DNA from: Icerya purchasi
Lineage: Eukaryota > Arthropoda > Insecta > Hemiptera > Monophlebidae
NCBI GenBank assembly: GCA_039619475.1
Contig: CM077115.1
Coordinates: 593,427,643 to 593,491,642, forward strand
Length of the DNA stretch: 64,000 bases
Reading direction: 5' to 3'
In this document: in pieces, positions 42,291-54,939 of the stretch
Numbering within the stretch: position 1 is the first letter of the stretch
How the letters are laid out: every line of letters begins with the position of its first letter
Notes under the pieces: model-generated
Database searches by the model: none
What the model was told of the DNA's origin: nothing
The model's input: only the letters and a program-made list of their open reading frames with translations
Position numbers and translations under genes: made by a program

Positions 42291-45210
42291 TAAACAAATA
42301 TTACTTATTCTTTCTAATGATTTAGTCCTCCTTAATGACCTCTCTCCAACCTATTACAAGAGCGAATCTAGTTACAGCTCTCTCGATTTAACGTTCTCAT
42401 CTGCTTCTATTGGTTTTGATTATAATTGGTCAACTCTCATGGGCTCCTATGGTAGTGATTATATTCCTATTCTAATTACTCCCCAGAATCCTCCTTCTCC
42501 TTCTGATTTTAAACCTCTCCATTACCTTCGATGGAACCTATCGAAAACTAATTGGGCTACTTCTTAGTTGATTCTACGCTTCCTAAATTTCTAGATGGCT
42601 CTGATCCTGTATTTCACTACCATCTATTCCTAAATTCTATTATAAATGCTCTTTCGTCGTTTTCTTCTCCCCGTAAACCGTCATCGTCAGGCCCTTGTGG
42701 ATCAGCATCGTCACTCTAGTGGAACGAAGAATGCAAAATCGTGCTACATTTAGAATTTTCCGACCAAATCTTACACGCGAAAAATTTCTTGCCCACAAAA
42801 AGGCCAATGCGAAGCTGAGGTTTATTCTAAAACCGTCTAAGAAATCCTCTTGAAAAAATTTCTGTTCATCTTTTTCAGGAATTACTCCTCTTAATCATAT
42901 CTGGAAAATGGTCAGAGCTTTAAACTTCTTCTGAACGTCCTTCTAACCACACTATTTCCGCCGATAGTTTGTCTTCTTTTCTTGATGCTGTTTCTCCTGC
43001 CTATGTTCCCAACGTTGATGAATCCTGTCCGTTTCCAGTTACAGAAGACTCTAATCCCCATTTTCTTACCTCTGCGTTTAATATTAATGAATTAAAATCC
43101 ATTCTCAAAAAATCTTCCAGTCCCACTCCAGGTCGTGATGGTATTCCCTTCTCTGTCCTAGAAAAGTTATCCGATCATGCTCACCGAACACTTCTTTGTA
43201 TATTCAACTCCTTTCTGTCCAGAGGAGTCGCCCCTTCTGCCTAGAACATCTTTATTATCATTTCTATCCCTAAGAAAAACTCTTCCTTTCGTCCGATCTC
43301 CCTAGCATCGTGTCTCAGTAAAAATTGTTTGAGGGCATGCTTAACAAGCGCCTGGTCTGGTGGCTCGAACACAATGACGTTTTTCCTTCTAATATGTTTG
43401 GTTTCCGTCCAGGCTTAGGTCCTGCTGACTGCGTCAGTATTTTTGTTTCCTATATCTATAAATCTTTCATCGATAAACAGTACACTTTAGCTACTTTTAT
43501 CGATGTTTCCGGAGCTTTTGATAATGTCCATCTACTTTTCGAGATAGAATGTCAGCAATTAACATCCCGACGCATTTCTCTTCCCTCATTGTTAACTTGA
43601 CGTTAAATCATACTATTTTCCTGTCTTCTTTCTCGTTCGAGGTTACAAGAGTTATTTCACGTGGTCTTCCACACGGATCTTGCCTTAGTCCTACCTTTCT
43701 TAATATTTATACTATTTCTATTGCTTCTCTTTCTATGAACTCCTCTTCCTTATTTTTTTGCCGATGACATTCTTCTCTTGTCCTCATTCCGTGATATTGT
43801 AGATGCTAACGAAAGTGTCAATTCGTCTCTAGCTACTTTGGAACAATCTCTTTCCTCCTCTTTGAACCTATCTATTTCTCCTTTAAAATCCTCTTGTATT
43901 GTCTTTTCTCTTCGTACTTTTTATCCCGCTTTAGTCTCTGTATCTTTAAACTCCAAACTTATCCCTCGTACGGATTACTTCTACTATCTCGGTGTATTCC
44001 TCAACAGTCGTCTGTCCTTTTATGAACATATTAATTTCCTTTCCTCTACTGCCCTTAAAAGACTGAACCCACTGAAAGCTCTTTCCCCAACAAAATGGGG
44101 AGGCGATCCTTTTCTCATTTCCTTGTACAATTCGATTATCCGTTCCAAATTCGATTACTGTTCCTATATCTACGGCTCTGCCTCAAAATCACTTCTTTCC
44201 AAGCTGGATATAATTCAAAATTCCTGTTTTCGTCTTTGCCTTGGTGCTCTTAGATCTTCTCGAGTACCAGCATTTCTCGCTGAGTCAAACTCGCCTCCCC
44301 TTTTCATCCGCAAATTCTATTTAGGATATCGCTTGTTGTGTAAACGCTTACCGTTATCATCCTCTAGGTTTATTCCTTCATATCTTTCTTTTCTGCAAAA
44401 CGGGCATTTTCCTCCCAAGAAAATTTCTATCCCAACCCACATTGCTTTGCGGCTGAATTTTTTTTTCCTGCACAATTTTTTATAACAATCTCTCTTACTT
44501 TTCTTTCAATTTTGCAGATCTCTCCAATCCTCCCAATGTATTCTACTTTCCTTTGTCCTCCAAATCCCTTTCCCATGCAACAGTTATACAGGAATTCCAT
44601 AGTTATATCGAATCCCGTTTTCCTTCTCATGTGGCTATTTTTACGGATGGTTCGAAGGGGCCTAATAGAGTTGGAGCTTCTTTCATCCTTCCGTACATTA
44701 ATTTCTCTGAATCTTTTCGTTTCCCTTCTTTTTGTACTATCTTTACGGCTGAGTTAATGGCCATTTTACGTTCCATAATCCATATTTCCTCACATCGTTC
44801 TTCTTCTAAATATTTAATTATCTCCGACTCCATATGTACTCTTAAAGCTATTTCCTCACATTTCCCCTCTCACTCCTCTGATCTTTTTATCTTCCGTATT
44901 CGCTCTCTTATTCACACTCTTTTCTCACTTGATGCTATCTGCATTGATATGCTCTGGGTCCCCAGTCATATGGGGAAAGAAGGCAATGGAATGGCAGATT
45001 CCTTAGCTTAGATTGCTGTAATTTTTTTTCTTTAAAATTCCCGTTTCTAATTTACTCCCATTTTATAAAAAATTTCATGTTAGATTTTGATCAGATTTTT
45101 ATGTTTCTTCCTTTTTTTTCTTTTTTTTTAAAAATAAGTTGTGGGTCTTACAGGGCAAGTTTGCCCGTTGCGTGAGTTCCTGACACTGTTATTACCGTTT
45201 ATTTAAGATA
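42290..45210 (+). mobile_element. LINE family A, EN end to 3' end
   Basis: It starts inside EN (SSLDLTFSSASIGFDYNWST, GSYGSDYIPILIT, RWNLSKTNWATS). RT pieces follow: SSSPTPGRDGIPFSVLEKLS, NMFGFRPGLGPADCVSIFVS, TLATFIDVSGAFDNVHLLFE (motif A), SRGLPHGSCLSPTFLNIYTI (motif B, with H for Q), FFADDILLLSS across a frame change, then YYLGVFLNSRLSFYEHINFL. RNase H is at 44630-45008: IFTDGSKGPN, FTAELMAI, IISDSICTLKA and MLWVPSHMGKEGNGMADSLA. The 3' UTR has A-rich runs and a GGGCAA/TTGCCC hairpin. The copy is interrupted by stops and frameshifts at several points. Confidence 0.85.
45153..45166 (+). other. LINE 3'-UTR hairpin
   Basis: GGGCAAGTTTGCCC is a perfect 6-bp stem with a 2-base spacer, preceded by TGTGGGTCTTACA. 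Counterparts are at 55063-55050 (-) and, decayed, at 54554-54566 (+), each near a LINE 3' end. Confidence 0.6.
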
Positions 45211-45690
45211 CAAGACTACAATTATTCTTGTTTATCCTATACATCACAATAATAGTCAACAAAGATTATATAACTCATAACATAGTACACACATACAAAT
45301 TCATATGCACAACACAAGTACTCATCTACATACTGATACATGAGGGCAGCAAAATATCTTCAAATACGAAGAAAAGAAAATCAAAGAAAAGAAAAGAAAA
45401 TAAAGAAAGAAAAAAAGAACAATAGGAGAAAATTATAAAATGTCATGATTCGAACCGTATCTTGAGTTTTACTCTTTACACCTAAATTCAGCTATTTCTC
45501 TACTTCCCCTTTCCACAGACCAAGTTGTTTTTCGTTTAGTATATGATGAAGTATTTTACTATTAGTTTAATTAGACCTGAATCATCAGTATTATCAATTC
45601 ATAGATTGATGCCCCCCAGGGGATAGATGTAATATAGATTATTTTGGTTCCTTGTTAACCGAATTATTTACCTGGATGGTAATTTCATAT
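45211..45690. other. Intron 1 spacer, no gene
   Basis: AT-rich with A/G low-complexity at 45365-45420. The short open frame over the low-complexity tract is not a gene. Confidence 0.45.
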
Positions 45691-48600
45691 TCTTTTTCTT
45701 CTTCTTTACGCCATCTGCGTTCGAAGTTTGGCGATCATCTTGGCTATTACCGACTTTGATGTTGCGGCCTGCTGTAGTTCTGTTTTGGAACATCCATACC
45801 ATTTTCTTAAATCACCCGTCCTGGACATTTTCCTTCTGCCGCCACGTTTTCTTTTACCTTTAATTTCTTCATTTAATACGATGTGAATTAAATGGTACTT
45901 TTCTTGTTGTCTGTACACATGTCCAAAGTATTTCAGCTTCCTTTCCCGAATTGTGCGCAGCAGCTCGGCTTTCTTTGAAATGCGGTTTGATACTTCTGCA
46001 TTTGTAATATGATCCCGATAGGATATTTTAAGCATGCGACGGTACACGTACATTTCGAAGGCTACTATTTTCTTTTCAAGTGTCTGCGTAAGTGTCCAAC
46101 TTTCCATACCATAGAGTAATACTGACCAGACATAACATTGTACGAGGCGTAGACGTAACTGGAGGTTTAGATCTTTCCTGGACATTAGGTTTTTCATATT
46201 CAGAAATACCTTTCTTGCTCTCTCTATTCTTGTGCGTATTTCTGTCGACTGGTCAGTTTCTTCATGGAACCAGGTACCAAGGTATTTCATTTTTTACACG
46301 CGTTGAATAGTCTGGCTTTTAACGAACAACATCTTTTTAGCAAGGGTATTTTTATCAGAATTTCTATGTACAGCTAACCATTTTGTCTTGTCTCTATTTA
46401 TTTCTAGACCATACGAGCTGCTAACCCTTACTACTCGGTTTATCATATTTTGAAGTTTCTCTATGTTATCCGAGATCAAAACAGTATCATCTGCGTATCG
46501 AATATTAGAGACGCGTTCTGTTCCAACTTCAATACCGACTTGTTTTGTGAGAGCTTCTTTGAAAATAGCTTCAGAATATACATTGAAAAGCAATGGGGAC
46601 AAAATGCACCCCTGGCGTACTCCTTTTTTTATCGGTATTTCTCTAGAAGTTTCACCCTCTGTGTCCGCACAGTTTGCTGATTGTCCCCAGTAGAGTGTCT
46701 CAATTATTCTTCGTATCTTGTGATTAATACCAATGTCTTCCAAGATCTGCATTAACTTTCCATGATTGACGCAATCAAACGCTTTCTGATAATCGATAAA
46801 GCAACGATATAATTTATGGTTGACATCACGACATCTTTGGGCTAATATATTCAGCGAGCAAATTGCTTCACGTGTGCCATAGCCACCTCTAAATCCAAAC
46901 TGGTTTGCACCTGAGTTCTCCTCGCACCTGGTATAAATTCGATAATGAATAACCTTAAGTAATATTTTTAGGATATGCGACATAAGGCTGATTGTGCGAT
47001 ATTCCTTACAGTCGGTTGCATTACTCTTCTTAGGTATTGCAATAAACAACACTGATTTGAGCCAATCCTTTGGCATACTACCTTTCCGTAAAATTTCGTT
47101 AAAAAATTTGACTACAAAACTTAATGCAGAATGATTTGTTTCAAGAAGTTTGAGTAATTCTCCATGCATCATATCTGGTCCAACGGTTTTTCCTGATTTC
47201 AAATTTTTGATTGCGCCCATGACTTCGCCTGCTTCGATATCGTCCATAGAATCATCACTTTGATTAGATTTTTCAATTACGCTATCCATTATAGGTTTTA
47301 TATCATCAAACAATTTCTCAATATATCTTTCCCAGCGTTCTAATCTAGACTGCTTCCCAACTATCAAGTTCTCATCATCGTCTTTTAAACTTCTTCCGCT
47401 CACATTACGATTCAAATTTGTGAATTCTTTTACTTTTTTGTGTACATTAAATATATCATTTTTAGATTGTAAATCTTCAATTTCTCGGCATTTACCATTC
47501 AACCAGTCCTCTTTTGCTTCACGTATCTTGCGTCGAATTTCTTTATGTAATGCCTTATATTTAATCTCGTTACGTTTAAATTTTCTTCTCTCTCCCATAA
47601 GACACAATATGCCATCTGTCATCCATGTTTTGTTTTTCTTCCTTTCCACTGTACCGATTATATTATTTTGTATGTTGCCCTGCATAGCCTTCCATTCACA
47701 CCATACCTTTTCGGTGATATTCTCCTCTTGTAAATTATTAAAGGTACCGCATAATGTAGTTTTGGCTGCTTTTTTGACATCTCGATCCTGGAGTTTGCGA
47801 ATCTTAATACGTTAAGTTGGAGGAGGCTTCCTAATTTTGCGAAATCCCATTCTAAGTGTCATAACAACCGGATTATGATCCGAGTTAGCGTCTGCTCCAG
47901 GATACGTACATGCCGAAATAACGTCCCTTCTAAAGCTCTTCTTAATGAATATGAAATCTATTTGATTGCGGTACACCCCGGATGGTGAGGTCCAGGTATA
48001 TAATCTGCGAGGTGGTAGTTGAAAGAAAGTATTCGTAATCAACATGTTATGCTCCATGCATAATTGGATAAGTCTATCGCCCCTATTATTTCTTCTGCCT
48101 AGTCCAAACGAGCCAACTACATCTTCATATGTTCGTTGTCCAATTTTTGCATTCCAGTCGCCTGATATAATTGTGATTTCTCCTCGTTTGGTTAGTACTG
48201 TTGAGATCTGTCCATAGAACACCTCTATCTCTGCATCAGCTTTGTCTGCGGTAGGTGCATAAACCTGGATGAAGTTTAATGGACGATAGTTTGTTTGACA
48301 TTTCAGTAATAAGATCCTTTCAGATATTGGTATGAACTCTGCCACCGAGTTACTGATACTCTTGTCTATCAGTACGCCAACACCTGCCATGTGGTTTCCT
48401 TCGTCTGTGCCACTGCAGTAAAAATTTGCGTCATCTAATCTTGCACATCCATTATTAGGCCACCATATTTCGCTCAGTCCTAGTATTTCTATTCCTAATT
48501 TGTTTCTTTCAGCATTTACGTTATGTAGTTTACCAGCCTGGAAAAAGCTACGGATGTTCCAGGTGGCAATACGAGTCTTTTTATTGATAATTTTAAACTT

Positions 48601-49185
48601 GCTCTTACTCTTTTCTTCGTCATTGGCCAGCGGAGAGATTCTTCGCACCGTTATCCCACTAAAGGGCTGCCACGGACTGACGGCCATTTGTACAGGATTT
48701 TTAGCTATGATGAAGACTGAGAAGGTACTCCAGTGGTTTCCCGTTGCCTTCCGGAGGTTTTCTGTTAGGATTTTCTCCCTTAGCCGAAAGAACCTGGTTG
48801 AAAGGCGCCGGATACTCGCCTACTTGCCCTGGATTAACATTCGTCAATTCGACTGGGACACATTGTCACGAGCGAGTTGCTGATAGTCCGCAGTTGTTGC
48901 GCAGTAAAAAGCTTAACGGTATTTATTAGTAGGAACACCTTCGGCAAGTGAACCTTTCACCGTTTTCCTATCAGCAATGGATTGTGAGTTATGATTTAGC
49001 TTTTCTGATCAGCGCTAAGCTCACCGAATAGAAAATTACCACCCTGCACGACGTGGACATACATAACTCACGTGGTTGTTGTATTCGTTTCTCCGTCGGT
49101 AGGACTAGCACCTTATGATGGTCGAGTGACTACTAACTAGAGAAGGTACCTTTAGCTACAACAACCTATGTCCCGCAGGGCAATT
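45690..49185 (-). mobile_element. RTE-like LINE (family D), nearly complete
   Basis: 5' UTR about 49185-48690, one long ORF (48687-45706), then an AAG-rich tail (TTCTTTTTCTTCTTCTTT at 45691-45708 on the plus strand). The EN-RT architecture in a single ORF without RNase H or zinc-knuckle ORF1 fits RTE-like clades; exact clade assignment would need a tree. A 5'-truncated relative is at 10063-10610 and a 5'-UTR relic at 26680-31745. It lies in intron 1 of the hydrolase gene in the same orientation as the gene. Confidence 0.85.
45706..48687 (-). pseudogene. EN-RT polyprotein with two nonsense codons, otherwise open
   Basis: A single frame of 994 codons. EN: ATWNIRSFFQAGKL, LGLSEIWWPN, VYAPTADKADAEIEVFYG, IISGDWNAKIG, IDFIFI and SDHNPVVMTLRM. 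RT: SGKTVGPDMMHGELLKLL, DCKEYRTISLMSHILKILLK, NQFGFRGGYGTREAI, CFIDYQKAFDCVNHGKLM (motif A), GVRQGCILSPLLFNVYSEAI (motif B) and NIRYADDTVLISD (YADD). C-terminus: LYGMESWTLTQ, RRMLKISY and KRKRGGRRK. In-frame TAA codons at 47814-47812 and 46296-46294 are the only breaks, since the frame is continuous across both. Confidence 0.9.
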
Positions 49186-51180
49186 TCATATTTGTTAATA
49201 AATATTAAGTCGATATTTATTAATTTTGTCATTATTCGTTCGTTAGACTTTTCATTTTACGCAGCCAGATGTTCGTTATGTAAACGATATAAAATAAATC
49301 GCTGGCCAGCGCTCGTCGGCGTGTTGTTCGTCTTCGCTAGTCGATTTTCGTTCGTCTGTTTTTGTTATGTCGCTTCGTTATACGCTTTTAGCGTCTCGTC
49401 CTTTCGTATGTCGTTATTTCGTTATAATTATTTCGTTTTACCCTTTTTGAAATTATTTTAGAAACAGTCGACTTTTAAGACTTCTATTCGTTCAATCGTA
49501 TTCAATTAAAATACAATTTACTAATTGACCGGTTTGAAAAATCATTCGAAAAATATAATTTGGTCCTCCGGAATATTAACGAAAATATCGTAACAATATT
49601 ACTGACATTAAATTCTAGTAATCTATAATAGAAACTCAAAAGAAAGATAAAGTAATAAAGGAGTTGACCATCAGTGTTTATCGATTGGAACAATACGGGC
49701 GAAGAGAGAATTTCGAGATCCATAGAGTCACGGAGAATAACACTGAAAAAATCAATGAGATTGTAGTAAAGATAGGACAAAAAATCAACTGTAACATTCA
49801 AGAAGAAGATATCATCGCAGCGCACAGATTATTTACGAAAAATAAATCACTACCCCGACCGATTAGTCGTAAAAATCAGTCGTAAAATAGCAGGTGCAGT
49901 ATTAGAAAAGAAAAAACAGAGACACAATCTATGACAAAGATGTTACGAATTCATCGTCGACGTTAAAAATATTCATAAACGAAAACCTATCCAGATACTA
50001 CAAGTCACTTTTCTGGGAAGCTAAACAAAAGGCAAAATTATTACAGTACCAATTCACTTGGGTCAAAAGGGGAAAAATCTTCGTCCGGAAAAATTTGCAA
50101 AGCCCAATAATAGTAATTAAATCTATAGATGATTTAATAAATGTTATTTAGTGAGATAGAATAAGTTAATATAACATTTTAAGATGTATAATCGATAGAA
50201 TATGGGTACGTGTGTGTTTACGTATGTGTGTGAGTCTGTATCGATCAGTTACGCAGGCGGTAGGGCGATGAGAAGGTAGTGTGCAGAACTAAAGATGAGA
50301 ATGGAAGTGTGTGTGAAAATGGTAAAAACAGTAGTGAATATAAAGTATAAAATAGTGATAAGGAACAAGCGGTTACCTAGTAGTTCAGTTAAGACAAGGG
50401 TAAGGAATTTTTCGTGTGCGTTGCGGAGAAGAATCAGAGTGCAAAGAAAAGGTGGCGGTGAAGGGGGCGTAGTGTCGGATCGGAACGAATTCGAGTACAC
50501 TGGTGAATGCGGAAGAGGGAGTGTGATGTGTGCAGGTTTTTTCTCGTTTTTCTTGTGCAGTGGTGTATGAATGAGTGCGAGCCTTGCATTACTGCCTGCG
50601 TTCACTAGTTATAAGGTGTGTTGGTGTTAGAGAGCGGTGTGCGGTAGTGACAGATAGTATATGTGTGAGGGTATATTTTTTGCTTTGATTTCAGGCTGCG
50701 GATAGCGATAGTGTTGGAATGAATGGGTGCACGAATGTATCACAGTTCCACATACAAATTCATGTATTACTATATGTTGCATGTATGTGAGTATATGTAT
50801 GAATGTGTGTTTACATGTGTGTATGTATATTTATACATATATATATGTATATATATTTTATCGGTTATATGTGAGAAATTCCCTTTTCTCTCCATCCCAA
50901 ACTTTTCAATCTAAGCATATACTTGAATAAACGCCGACACAAATGTGATTCCACTATTGCAGTACCGGGATAAATATAACCGTATGAATTATAGTGACAT
51001 AAAAAAATGGACTGATAATATAAACAGTGTACTTAATCTAAACAATACACTAAAAATTAATACCGAAATATTTCATGTGTTGCGCTTAAACATAAGGAGT
51101 GCTAGGCGAAATTAGGATGAATTTATAAGTTACATTCACAAGAAAACATTAAGCGTCATTGTATTAACGGAAATAAATAA

Positions 51181-51590
51181 AAATGCTTTTTTACAAAAAA
51201 TAAATACCGACTTCAAGGTTTATTATAAAAATTTAAAAATGCACTAAAAAGTAAAAAATAATTACTCCCGATAAAATATATATATCAGAGTGATATAACT
51301 TAAGGTGATATCGTAATTCTTATACAACATTAATTTTTTGGAGTTGGAATTAAATTCATCTTAGGAACAATTTAATCAACATTTAATGCAGTTTTTAATT
51401 ATTCTTTTAATATGAATTTGATGCCAACTCCAAAAAATTAATGTTGTATAAGAATTACGATATCACCTTAAGTTATATCACTCTGATATATATATTTTAT
51501 CGGGAGTAATTATTTTTTACTTTTTAGTGCATTTTTAAATTTTTATAATAAATCTTGAAGTCGGTATTTATTTTTTGTAAAAAAGCATTT
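51181..51590. repeat. Long palindrome, arms ~180 bp
   Basis: 51181-51359 is the reverse complement of 51411-51590, with one mismatch in the outer 167 bp and two more near the loop of about 50 bp. The outermost AAATGCTTTTTTACAAAAAA pairs with the end at 51571-51590. A further partial repeat of the arm (ATTTTTTACTTTTTAGTGCA) follows at 51592-51611. Confidence 0.9.
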
Positions 51591-51985
51591 TATTTTTTAC
51601 TTTTTAGTGCATTTTTATTCAATTAAATTAAAACATTTATTTCCACGGTAAAAACACCAAAAGCTACATTTCCATGGTAATTTGGCAAATTTATAGTATT
51701 TTAAGTCAAAAATCTAATCCGACGGTGAAAACAATCATGAATGAAAAGCATCCAAAAAGCTTTAATCTCCCGCATTATTAAGGATAACTCAAAAACTATC
51801 GGTCAGACCTTGATCAAATTTAAATGGGACCACATGACAAACACCACCTTTCAAATAAAAGAAGAATCATCAAAATCGGTTCATCTAGAAGAAAGTTCTG
51901 TGGTAACACACATAAAAAAAAAAAAAAAAAAAAAAATACAGTCGAATTGAATACCTCCTTCTTTTTTGAAGTCGGTTAATAAAAG
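51181..51985. mobile_element. ~800-bp foldback/MITE-like insertion in LINE endonuclease
   Basis: Comparison with the minus-strand LINE copy shows the EN frame broken after ...V-L-T-E-I-N and resumed at E-L-N-L-Y. The inserted DNA has TACCGACTTCAA near its left end and TTGAAGTCGGTTA at its right end, i.e. inverted subterminal repeats, and is flanked by AATAAAA on both sides (possible 7-bp duplication). The left half is a long palindrome; the right half is non-coding with an A-run at 51914-51933. Confidence 0.7.
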
Positions 51986-54590
51986 AGAATGAATTAAATC
52001 TATACAATATAGCAGGTTTCACGAGCATTGGACTACAAAGACCAATGGAATAAAACGGGGGAATACTTGTATTTGTAAATAAAAAATTTAAATGCAATAT
52101 TCAAGAAGCAAATAATAGGCCAAGTATGGACCTGTTGATGGTAGATATAGATACAGGAGGAAATATTCCTTTACGGTTAATTGCTATATATCGAACACCG
52201 AGTAAAAACGTAGGCGAATTCACAAAAGAAATCGCAACACTTTTAAAGAAAATAAATAATAAAGATAATCTCCTGATTTGCGGTGATTTTAATATTGACT
52301 TATTGCTTCATAATGCACAAGTGGAGAACTTTTTAAATGTAATTTATGGGGCAGGGGGAGTTCAGATAATAAGTGGAATTATAAGAGAAGAAGTCCGGAT
52401 AGATAGGAATACTCAGACCTGCATAGACAATATATTTATGAAGTACAAAACAAATGAAATTACTTCGGGAATAATTAATACGAAAATATCTGACCATTAC
52501 ATGATTTGTTGTGCATTTGTTATCTAGAATAAGAAAAGTCGACATTTAAAAAATTCACGGAAATATTATTTTGATGAAAAAAGTCTTCACAAAAAGATTG
52601 TTGAATACAAATGGAACGAGAAGAGTAACATCACAACAGTAGGAGACATGTACGATCACATTCATATAGTTTTTAAAAATATATATAAAGAATGTAAATT
52701 GGAAATAAACGAGGGTAAAAAGGTAACCAAATATGATCCCAAAAACGAATGGATGATTCAAAAAATCATAAATTTTATGAAAATTAGAGGTCACAGTATT
52801 TTAAGCTCAGTGAAGGAAACAGAACTAGTATGCGATATAAAAACTTATACAGGAAATATCGAAATATAGTAAAAACATAAATAAGGAACGCTAAACAGAA
52901 ATATTATCAAAATCAAATAGTGTTAGCAAACAATGGTAGCAAAAAAACATGGTGCATAATCAACAATATTGTGAATAAAAAAAAACAAAACATCAATTGA
53001 TGACTTCGTCATAAAACATTTTGAAAACACAACAATAGTAACCGAACAATTTAGTGAATACTTCACACGTTCAGTTGACGAGCTCAGACATAAATGTGAC
53101 ATACAGTTACTGAATAATAACTACAATAATTCTACCATGTCTTCTTTTTGTATTCCACCTGCAAATTCATCTCAAATAGAAACAATAATAAACGATCTGA
53201 AAGTACATAATACTTCTGTATGGGACGAAATTAGGGTAAAAGATATTAAACAAAATGTAAAAATTTGTACTCCTATTTTAACTAACATGATCAATCGCTC
53301 TATAAAGGAAGCGTGTACTTCAGATGGGATCAAAAAAGGTATTATTAGACCAATCTATAAAAAAGGAGTGCAAAATCAATACGAAAATGACCGTCCTATA
53401 ACAATAATATCAGTAACAAGTAAAATATTAGAACGATACGTTGATAAACATTTAAGAAATTATTTGTAAAAAAACGAAAATCAACACGGGTTTAGAAAAA
53501 AAAAGTCCACCATAACGCTATTAAGAACGATGACAAATAAGATGACTGTCGATGGAGAACCAACTTATAATTCTTCATTGATCTAACAAAAGCGTTTGAC
53601 TTAGTTGATCACGATTTACTGATTAATGACTTAGAAAATCTGGGTATTCTAAAAAACCAACTAATGTGGTTTAAAAATTATATAAAAAACAGGAAAAGTG
53701 TACTAAAAATCGCAGGGAGTAATAGTAATGAAGAAAATACTCGATTTGGGGTAGGTCAGGGAACTATACTTGCTCCTATCCTATTTCTAATATACACTAA
53801 CTCATTATAAAGGCACATTAAAAATGCAAAGGTATATGTTTTTGCTGATGACATTGCGCTGTTAATTGAGAATAAAAAGATAGAAATGGCGGAAAAATTA
53901 CTGCAACAGGATATAGATAATTTTAGTAAATGGGCACATGCCTAAGGTTATGTGTAAATATAAATAAATCTAAATTGTTACATATCCGAAACAGTACTAA
54001 ACACAAGAGTCGCGATAATCATTCTTCGTAATAACGAATGCTTATACGAACTTCACGAAACGAATAATTCACCTTCATGTTTATGTCCACCTCTTGAAAA
54101 CGTAAAATATTTTAAATATTTAGGAATATATATCAATAGATCCTTGAGCTGGAAAAAGCACGTTCAAGTCTTAAATTCGAAAATAAGGCAGACAGTTCCA
54201 GCTTTATACAAATTAAAGCAGGTACTTTCATATAAAACACTACTTATATACTACAATGCAATAATTATGGCTAGAATTCTATATGGAATCGAAAAATGGG
54301 AAGAGACTAAGAAAACGGAAATCAATAAAATAGGTAAAAATCAAAAAAGGTGTCTTAAAATTATACTACCCTACTGGAGGCGAAGTGACTCGAGATCAAT
54401 TATGTATAGAAGGAAAATGATGAAATGTCACCAAAGATGTACTACTACTATTACAGGTTACTCGAATATAATATCAATAACATAATGTTACCAACTAGGC
54501 CAAAAACTCGAATAACAAGAAATCAAAATAATATATATTACATATACCCTAGAGGGCAAATCTGCGAATTTTTTTTATTTTATTTTATTT

Positions 54591-54939
54591 TATTTTTAAC
54601 TTAATAATAAAATAAAAAAGTATGGGTGTGTGGAAAAAGGAGGTGGTGAAATGGCTGAAGAAATGGTGCAAAGAATAAAAAACAAACTGCATCCGAATTT
54701 CTCACTCTTAGATAGTTTCAATCATGCAGCTACTGATATAGCATGTATTCTATGTTGTTGTTTTGTGTCGCTCCTCTTTTAACATACTGTTCGCAATTCA
54801 TAAAGAAGGTATTGTTTACGCTATCATGATATCCATGTATATATGACTTTTAGAGTGAATGTAGGTATGTGTATGGTTTTTCTTTTTCCTTTACACCTAT
54901 ATATATATATATATAAGTTATTTATATATTTACTAAGAC
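54591..54939. other. Spacer between convergent LINEs
   Basis: AT-rich DNA with a TA run at 54899-54916; no coding signal. It separates the 3' ends of the two family C copies. Confidence 0.5.

Larger units (their letters stand above)
49190..54590 (+). mobile_element. LINE family C, plus-strand copy with insertion
   Basis: ORF1 (about 49640-50150): VYRLEQYGRRENFEIHRVTE, AHRLFTKNKSLPRPI, YKSLFWEAKQKAKLLQYQF and WVKRGKIFVRK, an L1-ORF1-like RNA-binding core. A GT-rich spacer (50152-50690) ends in TTTGATTTCAG. ORF2 EN: 50990-51180 and, after an insertion, 51980-52527 with MVDIDTGGNIPLRLIAIYRT, LLICGDFNIDLLLHN and CIDNIFMK. RT: 53110-53470 (IEEA-type linker, GIIRPIYKKG), LIKAFDLVDHDLL-like motif A near 53590, VGQGTILAPILFLIYTN (motif B), VYVFADDIALLIENKK (FADD) and 54144-54485. 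Frameshifts and stops are scattered throughout. Confidence 0.8.

Noticed and set aside
45228..45425. 65-codon plus-strand frame
   Set aside because: Its basic C-terminus is a translated A/G low-complexity tract; nothing supports coding.
50723..50930. Small plus-strand frames near 50.8 kb
   Set aside because: They translate a TA/TG microsatellite near the end of the LINE spacer.
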